A DNA stretch of 64,000 nucleotides, from positions 805,752 through 869,751 of the forward strand of contig BDSI01000022.1 in assembly GCA_003117195.1 (NCBI GenBank), given 5' to 3'. The notes under the pieces are model-generated. The model had not been told where the DNA came from, did not search any database, and was given only the letters and a program-made list of their open reading frames with translations. Below are positions 23,749 through 37,000 of this stretch, piece after piece. Made by a program: the position numbers and the translations under genes. This stretch comes from Eudorina sp. 2006-703-Eu-15. Lineage: Eukaryota > Chlorophyta > Chlorophyceae > Chlamydomonadales > Volvocaceae. Positions within the stretch are counted from its first letter, which is position 1; the number at the start of each line of letters is the position of its first letter.

Positions 23749-24164
23749 GTGGAAGAGCTTCATGGGGGTGGAACGGGTTTTGGGTGCCCCGGTGCAGCTG
23801 CAGAGCAGTTGGACAGATAGGTAGGTACGTGGTCATGATTTCACGGGTAACGGCTTTTGGCGGGGGATGCATGGCCTAGATTACTTCAAGACTGCCTTCT
23901 TCAGACATACACTGTGCAGGTCTGCTTTAGTAAGAGGTTTGCGTTGTTTGCTTTCTCGTAGAGAGCCGCAAGGCAGTGCTTGTTGTTGGGGTGTTTGGGC
24001 GATTGGCGTTCGGTAAGTCCGTTGCAAAAAGGTGGCCTCAAAATGAGTGGTACGGACATGGTTTTGGAACTGGCAGCGTTCTATGTGGCGTTCATGGAGA
24101 CATTTATGTTCATTCCTACGTCTTAACACTTTGCACGAAGGTGTCTTTGAAATAGGATATCAAG

Positions 24165-27100
24165 ATGTACCGTTCGTTGAATATGATGCTGCACGGTGAG
24201 GTCAATAATCTTCTGCCGGTTAGATCTCACAAGCAAGGTCATGTAGCAGTCTTGGGCTCGCGCCCAAATGGTAGGCGGCAGATTGTTGCTTCGGCTGTTG
24301 AGGAAGCGAATGTTACATCGGAGGCGATAGCTTCAACAGCACACCTTTCATCACCGCGCATGGCGCGAGAATTGTATCACGTCAGTGAGGCGGCGTGCTG
24401 TTCAACTTCTGGCAGCGCACCGCAAGCGTTGTCCAGCATCGACCCAACTGTCCTTGCAGCCGTCGCTGGGTTGGGGTTAACTCTGTTCACGGTCAAGCGC
24501 ATCCTTGACACACCATCGCGCAAGTATGACAACAATGTTGGCAGTGAATATGACGCATGGACCGAGGAGGGCGTGCTGGAGTACTACTGGGGCGAGCACA
24601 TTCACCTAGGGTACTACTCCGACGAGGAGCTCGCGCGCGGGTACCTGAAAAAGGATTTCAAGCAGGCCAAATTCGATTTTGTCGATGAGATGCTGAAGTT
24701 CAGCGGCGCGAAGGGCCCCAAGAAAATCCTCGACGTCGGCTGTGGCTTCGGCGGGACCAGCCGTCATTTGGCCAAGAAGTTCAGGGACGCGAGCGTGACG
24801 GGTGCGTAGCCGTATCGTTCCGGGGAAGGGGCTTGCTGCTGGGTTGTGTATTCATCGACTGGCCGGGCGGGGGGAGGGGGCCGCGGGAGGAACGATGATG
24901 ACCACATTAACGGTTCACCCATCCTGGACTAAGCGGTCCACCCACTGAGAGCCCCAGCTAGACCGGTACTCTGCCCGGGCTGTGTCAGTCACATCAGCTG
25001 CGTGCTCTCCACTCGAAGAGAGGCTCGCTGGAGCGTCCGCGGATACCGGTACCGTCCCCTCAGCCGCAACGCGTTCAGCCGCCGGAATTTAAAAGTGCTG
25101 AGCAGGGCGGAAAAATGCTTTCAAGTAATGATCGGAATTGTTGGACGTCGCCCATACGGATGGCCAAAGCCAAGGATCAGGGCCATCAATCGACTCAGCC
25201 TTGCTTCCGTGCGTGAGCTGCCGGACTTGAACGTCTGCCGGTTGATGTGTGCCCGCAGGCATCACCCTGTCCCCCAAGCAGGTGCAGAGGGGGACCGAGC
25301 TTGCTAAGGAGCAAGGAGTAGACAACGTGCAGTTCCGGGTGCGTGGATCGTTGGCTCCGCGACGGCCAGGGGGCCCTCGCCATGCCCGGCGGCCCGAGCA
25401 CGGGTGCAGGGTGTGGGCAAGGAATTTGTGTTTAAAGGGGGGCGTGCGGCTTGCTGAGATGGCGAAGCGGATGCGGTCGGGGATGTGAGTCACCACCGGG
25501 TGGTGTGGCAGAGGCTGCCGACGTGCTGAGGCTGTGCACGGAGTGGGGTGCCACAGGAACGGATGCGGCATGCAGGGGCCGCAGATCTGCACCAGGATGT
25601 CTAGGGTGCAGGATGACGGCTGAGTGCCTGGAGGGAGAGGATGGCTCGGGACGGATGAGGTTATATGGCGTCCCAGGCAGCCGGGACGGATGAGATTGGG
25701 TTATGGCGTCCCAGGCAGCCGGGATCAGGTGTCGTTGCACCGTCCTACAACATGTCAGCAACAGTAGCCTGGGAAGAGGATCCGTTTAAAGTGAAGCCCA
25801 ACTAACAGCGCTGCACAGCATACATACCCGAGCATCGCCGCACATTGAAGCGCGCGCACCCGCAGATGTCGCGTCCTGTGTCGCGCCCTCCTCCTCGGCG
25901 CTCCCTGCATGCCGCGTTTCCCCCCCCCTGTACCGAAACCTGGACGCTGGACCGCATCTGGGCCCGACACCTGCCGCCGGTCGTCACACACAGGTGATGG
26001 ACGCGCTGGCCATGGAGTTCCCGGACGACACCTTCGACCTGGTGTGGGCGTGCGAGAGCGGCGAGCACATGCCGGACAAGAAGAAGTACGTGGAGGAGAT
26101 GACGCGGGTGCTCAAGCCGGGGGGCACGCTGGTGATTGCCTGCTGGTGCCAGCGGGAGGAGACGCCGGAGGCGCCCTTCAGCGCGCAAGACAAGGAGGAC
26201 CTGCAGTTCCTGTACGACGAGTGGGCGCACCCGTACTTCATCTCCATCCAGGAGTTCGACCGGCTGATGAAGGTGCGTGGGAGGCGGACAGGGCGCGGTG
26301 GGAGGGAGGCCGTGCTTTGCTGGGGACATCTGCCGACGCGGCCGACATGGATGCTGGGAGTGGTGGTCGATGTGAGATGTCCGGGGGAAAGGGGATGTGC
26401 ACTGAGACTGGGCACATCCGCGCGCCGACGAGTCCGCTGTCCGCGATAGCAGCTGGACCCGCTGGTACGTTCGTACGTGCAGGTTGGTGTACGGCGCGGG
26501 TTGGGAGTCCTGGCAAGCGGCAGAGTGTCAAGCATTTTACGTCCGTCCGTCTTACAGGGCGCGTTGCAGCTGTGGTCCACCCATATGGGGTTGCACAGGC
26601 TCCGGAGGAGGGAGGGTCGCAGGAGGAGGCGCCGCACGCGCTGGGAGCCCGCACAGCCCGAACACGCCCGTGACAGCCCGTGACAGCGTGACGCATGGAC
26701 CGGGCAGTCCCTCACGCACCGCTGTACCCCGGGGGCGCGCCGCTCTTGTGGTGCAAGGGTCCTGGGGTCGCGTCCGGGCACTCACTGCATTCTGTATCGA
26801 GGACTCGGAAACGTGAAGGGCGCGCCGCGCCCTGACACCCCCCGTGCACCACTGCACCGGTGCACCAGACCCCAGCTCGATGCGGTGCGGTGTGCGCGTC
26901 GCGCCTGGGCCCCTGGGCCCCCGGGGGTCTGGCTGTTTGGGGGTCCCGGAGCCTCCCCGGGGTGTGACTGTCGCTGGCTGCGCGTTTTGCCACAGGGCAC
27001 TGGCAAGCTCGAGAGGGTGCATGTCGACAACTGGAACAAGAACACGATTGCGTCCTGGCGCCACTCGATCTGGGTGGGCGTCTTCGACCCCTGGATCGTG

Positions 27101-27662
27101 GTGTTCAAGGGCCCCCGCATCTGGTACAAGACGGTGCGGGAGATCGTCACCCTGGAGCGCATGCACCAGGTAGGTGTGGGGGTGGTTGGCTCCAGGCCAA
27201 GTGGCCCGCGGGGGGCGTGTCGCACCCCATTTGGGTTTTCCTGTTGCGCCCTGACCGTTGCCTGGGATCACCGGGCCGCTGCGAGACACGCTTCTTTCCC
27301 GCTGTGGTGCGGCAGCAGCAGCAGCAGTAGCGATCATGCTGACAGCAGTAACGCCTGCAGTGCGGCGGCCGTGTCGCACCCCGATGCGTGGGTGCGTAGA
27401 TCCCACGTCGGTCTGCGGCGTGGGCGGGTTTGCTGACAGTGTGACAGACCTACATGCTGACGTGGCCACGCCTGGCCGACTTGCGAGAGGACCCTCTGAC
27501 TGCCCCCCGCTGCGTGACGGATGCGCTGCTGTGCATGCATGCCAGGCTTTCGCCAAGGGCCTCATGGAGTACGGCATGATGGCGGGCACCAAGGCCATGC
27601 CCGCTGCTGCCGATGAGGAGGGGGCTGCGAAGAAGCCGGAGCCGGTCACCGTGGCCGCATAG
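24165..27662 (+). CDS. MPBQ/MSBQ-type methyltransferase (tocopherol/plastoquinone pathway)
   Basis: Five exons, 24165-24801, 25259-25338, 25994-26272, 26996-27169, 27546-27662; all phases close; 428 residues. Residues 1-100 are Ser/Ala-rich, consistent with a plastid transit peptide, then a membrane helix VLAAVAGLGLTLFTVKRIL. The catalytic part begins YDAWTEEGVLEYYWGEHIHL. SAM motif I is ILDVGCGFGGTSRHLAKKF; the GITLSPKQVQRGTELAKEQG block follows; motif II is FDLVWACESGEHMPDK; motif III is LKPGGTLVIACW. A membrane helix placed just before YDxWTxDG, and a C-terminus of the VREIVTLERMHQAF type, match the cyanobacterial 2-methyl-6-phytylbenzoquinone methyltransferase rather than the plant VTE3 type. 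It would methylate MPBQ/MSBQ at the plastid envelope. The related alternative is gamma-tocopherol methyltransferase. TGTAATGTAA at 28182-28191 gives tandem poly(A) signals. Confidence 0.85.
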
Positions 27663-28191
27663 ATGAGTCGCGGCGCTGAGGTGGCAGCGCTGCGGATGAC
27701 AGCGTGCCCGACTTCGCAAATCGCATTGCGGGCCGTCTGGATTCAAATTTTGGGCAGCCGCTTATACGGCGGTGATTCGGCTGTTCGCGCCTGGTTCGGC
27801 CGACATCTGTCATGGCAGTGGCGGTGTGTTTTCGGTGTCCGGCCGGATACGCAATCGGGGACGGGCCGTTTCCGCTGGGGTCTCGGGACCCGAAATCTGT
27901 CGCACGGCATGGGGTGGTCAGAGCTGGGACCTTTTGCGCCGGCGTCGAGTGTTTTGAGGACTGAAGGACGATGCGCAAGAGTGTGTGTGGTGGGGGGGGA
28001 CCGCCAGTAGAGGTGCAGTTTCTCAGGAGTTTTGTCCTTTAGGCAGGGTGCCAGGGTCTAGGGAAGGTGCGGTCGCTCTGTATCACACGGAAAAGGGAAC
28101 GGCCGTCGTCTTCCCTTTCATTTAGTCCTGGAGCGGCAGGAAGGCGTGCCCTGTGTATAATTACTTCAACTGACGTAAGATTGTAATGTAA

Positions 28192-29360
28192 TCGCGGCGC
28201 GGTGCCAGTTTTGTGACATGCTGCAATCGTTGAGGCAAGCCGGTGCAGTTGCGGGTGACGGGAGGGCAGGCTGGCGGGATCTGGAGAGATGCGAGTGAGG
28301 GCGCTCGAAAGGAGCGGAGACACACCCCTCCCACTTGAGAAGCTCGCAAGGCGACATTACCTGGTGCACTGCAGGCTCGAGGAGCCTTGGCATGCACCGC
28401 ATGCACATCAGTAATCTCTTTCAATGCGCCTGTAAGACAGGCGCGAATCGGCCATGGATTGGGGGATGGTGCGGAGGCCCACCTCCAGGAGCACAGATAC
28501 GCGCCGCGACTAACGGCCCCGATTCCCTGGCCGACAGCCTGACCCAATCCCTTCATGCAGAAAACGGATCCGCCACCGCAGCTTGTCCGCATTGCGGGCG
28601 TGTTGATTGGGGAGTCCCACTCTCGAATGGAGAGGTCCTTCACCCCCTCCCGGATATTTGGTGACTACGATGCACGGCCCGCGGCCTGTGCCTGCGGGTC
28701 GGTCCTCACCCGTCGGCCTAAGGCGCCCAAACGTCAGCGCAGATGTCGCACGGAGGCGAGCGCTCTCGGCGCCGAAACCCCCTAGACAGCGGCCCTGCAC
28801 GGGCTCCGGTTGGGCCGCCAGCCATCAGACACCAAGCGGTCGCCTGCCCTGGCGTCGCATCGCAGCGCGCGCTGGCCTCCACATCTCTTGGTGCGCATCG
28901 CCCCTCCTACCCGTTGCTTGGCATGTGACCACATGACGCGCGGCCTGAACCGTAATGATTGTTCCTTGGCTTTGAGAGAACGTGTCCCGGGGGGGAGCGT
29001 CTCGTGAGAACGTGTTGTCTGAGATGCCAATGTCAGGCCCTGCTCCAGGAGTCCGCTGTAATGCGTGATTACTCACCATACACACCCTACACCCTTATTT
29101 CTTTTTTCAATTTAACCCTACACCCTGTGAAGGCGGTGTGATCACGCACGCCCGGTGAAGGTGCCCGTGGTGTACGATTGCTTGCCCCAGGCGCACCGAT
29201 ACGACAATAAAGACCGCTGTAGCCTATAGGATTTGCCCCAAACGAAAGGACAGGGCCGCCAGGAGCCACACTCCCAGTCGCGCCTGGACAATTAAGCATG
29301 CAAGTCTGGATGCTGCGTTGCCCGGATGCTGCGGCTGAAAGGCACGCCGCGCCCGCCGGC
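28192..29360. other. Convergent intergenic region
   Basis: It lies between the 3' end of the methyltransferase gene (+) and the 3' end of the membrane-protein gene (-). Several open frames on both strands show no splice-consistent series or recognised motif; I see no supported gene. Confidence 0.45.
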
Positions 29361-30421
29361 TTAGCAGGCGCTTCCACCACCCCGACGCCTCAGCGCAAAA
29401 TGCATCGCGACGGCCCCGAGGAAGTTGAGTCCCGCCAGCACGAGCAGCCCCACGGGCGACTCGCCCGCAGCCACCAGCAGCGCAAACGCCGCGGAGAGCG
29501 CGAATCGGGAGCCCACGGTGGCCTGGTAGAACCCCAGCGCGCCCCGCCCCTGCGCTCGGGTGGGCGGCCAGGCGGTGCTGATGGTGGAGGTCCAGGCCGA
29601 CTGGAACGAGAGGCTGCTGTGGGAGGTCACCCACTGGATGGCGGACGCTGTGGGGTCAGGCGTCTACAGCAGCCCTTTACCTTTTCCCCGCATCGTTGTG
29701 AGGGGACCTGGGTTGCCCGGGGCCCCCGTTTGCGGGCTCGAGAGGGCAGCCAGCGAGCTGGCGGAACCAGCAGTGCACACTAGACTGTGATACAGGGCGG
29801 CGATAAGGACTCGGGAGCTCTGCATTGTCGTCAGTGCGACGGCCATTGTCTCCGCCCTGTTGTGGCTGGGTCGTACCTTGCGATCGGCAGCTGCGGTCCC
29901 CAGGTACTGCCATCCAATCAGGGTGAAGAGAATGCCACCAACGCGTATCCAGCCGGACGAGACTGTTTCCGACCCGAACAGCAGCCCTGAACAGCAACGA
30001 ATTTATGGGTAAGGGTCTAAACGTGTTCATCCAGCGCCCGCCGTGGAGGCACCCCGCACCCTGCGCGCCCGGTACGAGGAAGGCTAAAGAAGCCCTGGTT
30101 TGATCCCAGCTGCGGGCATCTGTCAAGCTATAAAGTAACATGTCAGGTAGTCATTTGGGATTCGTAGTGGTACTTGATAAACTGGTCTCTTTGTAAGGCA
30201 TTTGTGTCGAACAACTGGCAGTCCCGCGCGCCGGGGGACTGTCCCCGCGAAATCTCACCGAAGACGGTTTTCGGTGCGATTACGAGAGCCAAGCCCATGA
30301 TAACTGCATAGGTGCCCGTGAACGCGGCTGCTTTTATGTGTGGGGATGACGTTGTCGTACTCGTAGTACACGGCCTGTCACGAAAAATCGCGTGAACGTG
30401 TAATGAACATTCCGGGACCAT
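29361..30421 (-). CDS. Small multi-pass membrane protein, function unknown
   Basis: Three minus-strand exons in phase: 30421-30259, 29986-29877, 29549-29361; 153 residues. Hydrophobic segments are FTGTYAVIMGLALVIAP, GWIRVGGILFTLIGWQYLG, SRFALSAAFALLVAAG and VGLLVLAGLNFLGAVAMHF, suggesting four membrane passes, with a short basic C-terminus ALRRRGGGSAC. Junctions use GTGAGA and GTACGA donors with TTCAG and CGCAG acceptors. The 5' end is uncertain: an acceptor CGTGACAG at about 30376 would allow an upstream exon, perhaps with a transit peptide, in place of the ATG at 30421. The family is not recognised; the layout resembles small conserved membrane proteins of photosynthetic organisms, but that is an impression only. 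It is divergent from the SANT gene, with about 585 bp between the starts. Confidence 0.65.
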
Positions 30422-31006
30422 TATGAAACGGAAGTCTCCTACCCTTCACTCTGGGAGGCTGCGCGCACGTGAAGATCAGGACTCCGGCAGTGCCGCCGCG
30501 AACTGAGTGTTGCGATGACCACGGTGCACGTTGGCGCGGCACGGGGCGACACACATAACTGCCGAAAGGATGCCGGGCTCATCAAATGCATCGGATATGA
30601 CAATTTCAAATTATCAAGCGCTTATGAAGGGGGATGTCACGGGTGTTGCGCCTGTTATATGCCGACGTCACTAGCGAAGTGCAGAGCGTCAATCCAAGCA
30701 CTGCAGAATGATATAGCTTACAGCAGTGAAAACTTTCAAGTATGTAAATGTAGCTTGCTGTGCACTGTAAGAACACCTTGGCGATGGTTGTACAGGTGCC
30801 GGCACCGCACACAGCAAGCACCACGCAGCTCTGGCAGCACGTTGAAGCATAAGATGTTGCATACCATAAACAATTGTCGCATAATAAATGCTGTAAGGTC
30901 CGGCCTCATAAATTGTTGACCAAAGCCCTTTTAAACTGACATATGGCTTTGTTGTGATAAGGCTCCGGCCAAGTTGTGGGCTTGCCGCACTTCTTAAATT
31001 CAACTG
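30422..31006. promoter_or_regulatory. Divergent promoter region
   Basis: About 585 bp between two divergent starts. The half near 31007 is AT-rich. No individual promoter element can be assigned with confidence. A 134-codon frame at 30515-30919 has no recognised features. Confidence 0.4.
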
Positions 31007-34000
31007 ATGGACCTCCTTCCTGGTCCTTCAACTGAACCGAATGTCGGCAACGGGGAAGCCTGCCCCACTACCGGGCGCGTGCGTACCAGGCCTCGACAGT
31101 TCTGGAGGAATGAAGGAAGCTCACATTTAAAGGTTCTCGATTATCCTAAACCCGATATTCATCGGCAATCCGGTCCGAGGTCAGCCAACCGTCAAGGTGA
31201 GAATCCTTGCCTGCGTTCGTCAACTGGATGCAGGAACTGTCATTGAAACTCAGGCGCACCGCAGATGCAAACCGTCACTTGTCACCTTTGCGACATGAGG
31301 CGCGGCGACTCTCCGAGGCACTGGCGAAGTTCAGCCCGCGCCTCGTGCCCGAGGCAGGTCAGAAAGACGGGCTAGAGGCACACCCAGCTGCAGGCGAAGC
31401 CAGTGGCAGCGTGCCAATCGCCCAGTCGCCAGCATTCAACACCCGACGGGGCAAGGCAAAGGCCTCCCTCCAAGATGGACTAGAGGGGAAGAGCACGCAG
31501 CACATCCAGAGCGGTTCACTGGCGTTGCTTCCGGGGGATTTGCTTGCGGAGAAGTCCTTGCCGATCATCTCTCCTTCCCGGCGGCTAAACGTGGCGCCTG
31601 GAGCCGCTGCATCAGCAAGCCCCGCAGCTCGAATGCCACCATCGCCGGCGGCCGAAGGATTGGCGGCCTCTCGCTCTGCACGATCGTCGAAAGAGAAAAA
31701 CACTCAGCAGCAGTCTGGACCTCGGGCGGGAGCGACGGGACTTACGTCCAAGGCCGCAGCCGCGGCAGCGACCAGCATGGTAACCACGAAGCGCAGGGAC
31801 CCTGTGCTGAGCAGCGTCATCATGGTCATCGACAGAGCGCCTGACGCACTGCTAGGGGCTGGCAGCGGTCGGTCTCGCAGGGCTACAGCCAGTGCCGCGC
31901 AGCCGGAAGCGCTCGCGGCTTGTGGGCGGGCAGCTGCTCGGCATGGTGGAAGCGCAGTCGTGCGGCAGCAAGCTCCTGCGCCTAGTACAGCGGGCACCAG
32001 CTGTCTGAGGGGGAACGCTGGTGTGAAGGATGACGCACTGGCGGAGGCAGCTCGCAAGGCGCCACTTGGTCCTCAACCACGGGATTCCCGACATGCGGAT
32101 GCGGCGACAAAGACCGGCGGCCAGCGGGACCCACCAGCGGCGGGCGAGAAGGTGCCTCACCCTGTCCGGACTGCGTCTGGGAGGAAGGGCTCCAACGGCA
32201 GATCAGCCAAGGTTGCGGGCGCCGCCGATGTGCAGCCGCTGTCGCCGCGACAGAAGCACCAGAAGCAGAAGTCGGCCTTGCCAATGATTGCCGACTCGGG
32301 CGAAGATGTAGACAAGGCTGAGGCCGGCCGCCCAGCCAAGCGCGCTCGGCGAGGTTCAGCGCGGGCATCCGCATCGGAGGCCGTTGCTGAGGGCCCGGCT
32401 GTTCAGGGTGGTCGGGCTGCTGCGGTCCCTGGATGCGACCCAGGGACGGCGGCAGGAGGAGCAGCGGATGCACCGGCAGCGAGTATGAGAGCAAAGAGTC
32501 CACAGCAGTCACAGCTCGAGGTTGCAGCTGACAGGAGTCCAGCCATCGACGGTGCGCGGATCGACGCCGAGGTGAAGACCGCCACTGCTCGCACCCGTGC
32601 GCAGCGCCGCGCAAAGCGGGCCCCCGGCAATGCAGCTGGGGTCTTAGCTCCGGGTGTGCCAGAGCAAGCTGGGCTCCAGCCTACGAGGGACGCAGCTTGC
32701 AAGCAGGCGCAGCGGCAGAACGCCTCCACGGCTGTCGTCCACGAGGAGACCCAGGGGCCGTCGTGTGGAGCGCCTGCACCTGGCGATGCAGGCGCGCCGG
32801 CCTCGCGCCCGGGCGGCCAGCCCCAGAAGAAGAAGAAGAAGCCGCAGCAGCAGCCTGCCGAAGCGGAGAGGGCCCCTGCGGGGTCACGGAAGCGCGGCAG
32901 GGGTGGGGCCGTACCGGCCGCTGCAGATGCCGGTTGTAGTGGTGCTGCAGCAGCTGCTGCTGCTACTGCTGCTGCAGCGGCCGCTCAGCACCAGACTGCG
33001 GATGCGGCCGCACCCGCCGAACCCGCTAGTGGTACGCAGCCTCGAAGTGGCACCAGCGCTGGCATCACGGACCCGCAGACGGGCCGTGGCCTGGGAGCAA
33101 CGGATGCCCGTTTTGGGAGCGGCCCGCCGGTTGGCGCCAGCACCGGCGGCTGCAGGTCCATGGCGCAGCCGGACATGCAGCGGCGGCGGGCCGTTGGTGC
33201 CGGCGGCAGCGCCCCGATGGCGATGCAGCTTCCCTTGGAACCTCAGGCCTTCGGTGCCACATTGCATCTCGGCGCTGGCAGCTGGTCCGCTGGGGCCCCG
33301 CCACAGCCGACGGCGGGCGCGGCCCAGGAAGGGCTGCCACCCATCTTCAGTGAGGGCGAGGGCGACGAGGAACGACCCGTGTTTGCTGCGGCGACCGAGC
33401 GCCAGGATGACGCCAACGTCACGACCAGCTCAAAGGCAGAGGCGGTAAGCTGATATCACTGTCGCACAGCCCTGCGTGTCAATCTATTCAAGTGCGGTGT
33501 ACCCCTCGCAGGCACATGGCGGCAAACGTGCTGCTGCACCCACGAACCGCACGGGCAGGTAGGCCAACGCATTTTTGGCGTCGTACACGTGAAGATTTCT
33601 GGTGTGCATTGACAGAGTTACACCGGAGCGCGCTTTTTTTGTTATGGCTGTCTGGATGACACGGTGCATCCGCTTGACTATGCCTGGGATGGCCACGGCT
33701 CGCACGAAATGGTCCGTACGTGCAGGGTGGTTCCGCCGCCGCCTCGCTTCGACGCCGCGCCGCGCGATTGCCAGCCGTCCTCAGCGCGGGCGCAACAAGC
33801 CAGTGGTGACGCTGACCGCATCCACCAGCTGCGCGCCTCGTCTGGACCAGATCGGGACAGAAGCGCGCATCCGGCCGCTCAAGCATTTGCGCCGGAACGC
33901 GCGCGTAATGGGGATGCGTATGGCGACGCGCCCGCTGTCGAAATTCGACCGGCGGCGGCCGGAGGCGGCGACGAAAGCGGCCATGAGGGCCCGTGGCAGC

Positions 34001-37000
34001 AAGCAGGGCCGCCGCTGCTGCCCGGCCATGCGATCTTGCAGCAGGATGGTGTTCAGCAGGCTTCGCATACACGTGAGCCACAGCGTCTGCAGCAACAGCA
34101 GCAGCGTGCTGGTGCTGGCTTGGGGTTTGCCGAGGACAGCACGCTTGACGCCGGGCCAACGGCAGAGTTGCTGCACGCGAGGCTCGGCGGAAGGCGGGAA
34201 GCGCATGGCGTTCACACGAGCACAGTAACAGTAAGCTTGAGTCCAGGAGGGATGGCGAGTATCCATGAGGTCCACCGCAGCGTGCGGGTTTTTGTGCGGT
34301 TCGGCCTGGGTTGCTGGTGCTGTCGCTGTGGTGCATTGAGGAGCGCCGTAGCGTGATCCCATGATTGGCAGCGCGCATGACAGTACCGTATGAGTGTACG
34401 CCGTGCTCCCCTGGGACCCTGGACGAACCCTCTCTGTACATGAGAGTAAATAGTTGTGGTGAGCTGGACTCTCAGACGAAATCATCCATCCCGGCGAGGA
34501 GAGAACCCCGCACACGTGTGCAGACGACTCGCGTGGTCCCTCACACCACCACTTGTTGCAGGACCGAGAATGTCTTGGGGTGGTGCAGCAGCTGGGGCAG
34601 CGGCAGCACCAGCGCCCGGAACTCGACGTGCAGGAGCACGTGGATGAGTTGGTGGAGCAGCGGCCGCAGCCACCGGGCACGCTGCCGCCGCAGCGGCTAC
34701 CGCAGTTCGTTGTGCCTGCACTGCGGTCCAAGCGCCTCCAGCAGGCTCGGGAGGGCTATTCGTCCGAACAGCCGACAGCGTTGAACGAGCACGGCCAGTG
34801 CGCCTCGGCCGCGGACGCCCGCACGATGGTGTACGGCCAGCCGCCTGGCGTGGCCCCTGTGGCTGCTGGACCACGGCCGGCGCCCGCGACTTCTTCAGCG
34901 CCCTCAGCAGCGGAGTCTATCAGGCGTGCCCTGAGTCGTGCCGATGAGTTCAAGGCGCGGAGCACCGCGCGCCAGGAAATCGCTGACCGCGAAGAGGTAG
35001 GTCGTGGAAGGCAAGCTTCCGTTTGGGCGTGAACCCCTGTAGTCGCACGGGTGCGGAGCTGCGAGTGTTGGTGGTGTAGGGATCCGGCATCCATGACAGG
35101 CACGGGGCCAGATGGTAACCCGCACGACCACAGGCGTCACTCATGACGACTGACGGTGCAGTGCAATGGACTTGTTGGCCCACTGTTGTCCCCTCGTATG
35201 CTCGTAAGCACTTGGGCTCGTCCGGTCCTCTCGCAGGATGGCTGGACGCTCGAGCAGGTGCAGGCGCTACAGGTCAGGCCTGTTCTTCATGCGCGTTCTG
35301 GGGGTGCTCAAAGTATTTCCCTCCGGCCATCTGCGTCTCAACGTGAATGAATGAATGAACGTTATAGCGGACACCAAAGGGATCAGCGGTGTATACCAGG
35401 CCAAGCCCTTAACATGTTTCTTGTCACATCCGCCATGCACTCCGAATGCGACACGCGTTATTGAGAGTTACGAGATGGCATGTGCAAACGAATTTTCCCT
35501 CGGGTGCCTTTGGTCATCTGGTGCTTTTTGTTGAGGTTGACGCCCGCTTTCTGTTGATCGCAACCGCCCTGTTGATCGCAACAGGTCGCTTTCTTCAAGG
35601 TCGAACCCACTCACGCCAACTTTTGGTGCGAGGTCGCCAGGCACGTGCATGGCAAGACAGCAGGCAGGTTTGCACGGAGGACTCTCCGAGGCACAGCAAT
35701 GCCGTCGCGTTTTTCCGCTGTGCTCGCTCGTCGCATGGCACGGCATTAGGACGTGCGTGTAGGGCATCGCCCCGTCTTGCAGAGAACCTGTCGCCCCAAG
35801 CCGCTCTGTGGGATGCACCTGACTTGGTAACGCCACAAGTGCTAGAACCGGCGCGACCTGCCCGCGGAATCAAGTCCCTACAGGCTTTGGGCGGCGCATG
35901 TTGTGATGTCACCCTACCCACCCCGAACCCCTCCCCACAGCGGAGTGCTTCAACCGCGTGTATGCCTCCGCGCGCACCCGGGACGAGCGCTCGCTCATGG
36001 CGAAGCTGCTCCGGCGGCAGCCAGCTTCTGGGGCCGCTGCTGCGGCCGGTGGCGGTGGCCGGCCGGTGACCCTAGCAGCCGCGCGAAAGTGGTCTCAGAA
36101 GGCACACGAGCGGGTAGGCGGGTGTCGATGTCGGTGCACACACCTGCTTGCCTGGCATTTGAAGCGGGACCCCCATGCGCGGGTCGGGGGGGGGTCTAGG
36201 CGGCCATGCTTTCGGTTGCAAGAACGCGGCACCCTTGCGTTGCATCTCCAGTGATGCAATTGATGCGGTGTGGCATGCTCTTGCAGGAGCAACTTGAGCG
36301 GCTGGCACGAGTGGGTGGCCTTCACGCCAAAGGCGCGGACGGTCAGGAGGACGAGAGCAGCGATGTGGAGCATGGGGAGGAGGGAGAGGGGCCCCAAGCC
36401 GGGGGGTCGCGGAAACCTGCTCAGCAGCGGCGGCGGCGGCGACAGCCAGTGGCGCTTCCGGACGACCCCACGGAGCTGTTTGGCATCCTGGACGAGCTGA
36501 AGCAGAAGCAACACGCGAATCGGTGGGGCTGGGCTCATGGAGCACATCGATAGTGGGCAGACACGCCAGCAGATGCGGTTGCCAAACGGAATCGCGCAAC
36601 GTATGCCAGGGTTGAAAGCTGCAGCAGCTGCCGATTTTCGGCGGTTTTGGCGTTCCGCACGCGCTGTGCAGCATCATGCTAGGCATTGGTCACGGGCATG
36701 ACTTTACGTATGTGAACTGGCTGTCGTATTTTCATGCTCTGAGCGGTTTATCGCTACCATTCGTAAGACGGGGCCGACCCTAGGGCTGTCCAGGCGCCAC
36801 AAACTCTGACGCCGTGTTCCAATGGATCACTGCAAGGAAAAACTTTCACTTTCGTTTCCGGTCACCTCCTCTGTTGTCATTGTGGGCAGTTTCATCACGT
36901 CATTCCTGAATAAACAAGGCGGGTGGTCCAAGTGGCACAAGTCCGTGAGGGGAGCGACGGACGGCCGCCCGCGCGGCGCGGCCGGTGCGCCAGTGTCGAC

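Noticed and set aside
25909..27649. Frames of 254, 265 and 365 codons over the methyltransferase introns
   Set aside because: They read through introns; true exons are defined by SAM motifs and matching phases.
30515..30919. 134-codon frame upstream of the SANT gene, considered as an N-terminal SANTA exon
   Set aside because: No SANTA-like pattern, and a stop (TAA at 30995-30997) lies in frame just before ATG 31007 with no acceptor between.
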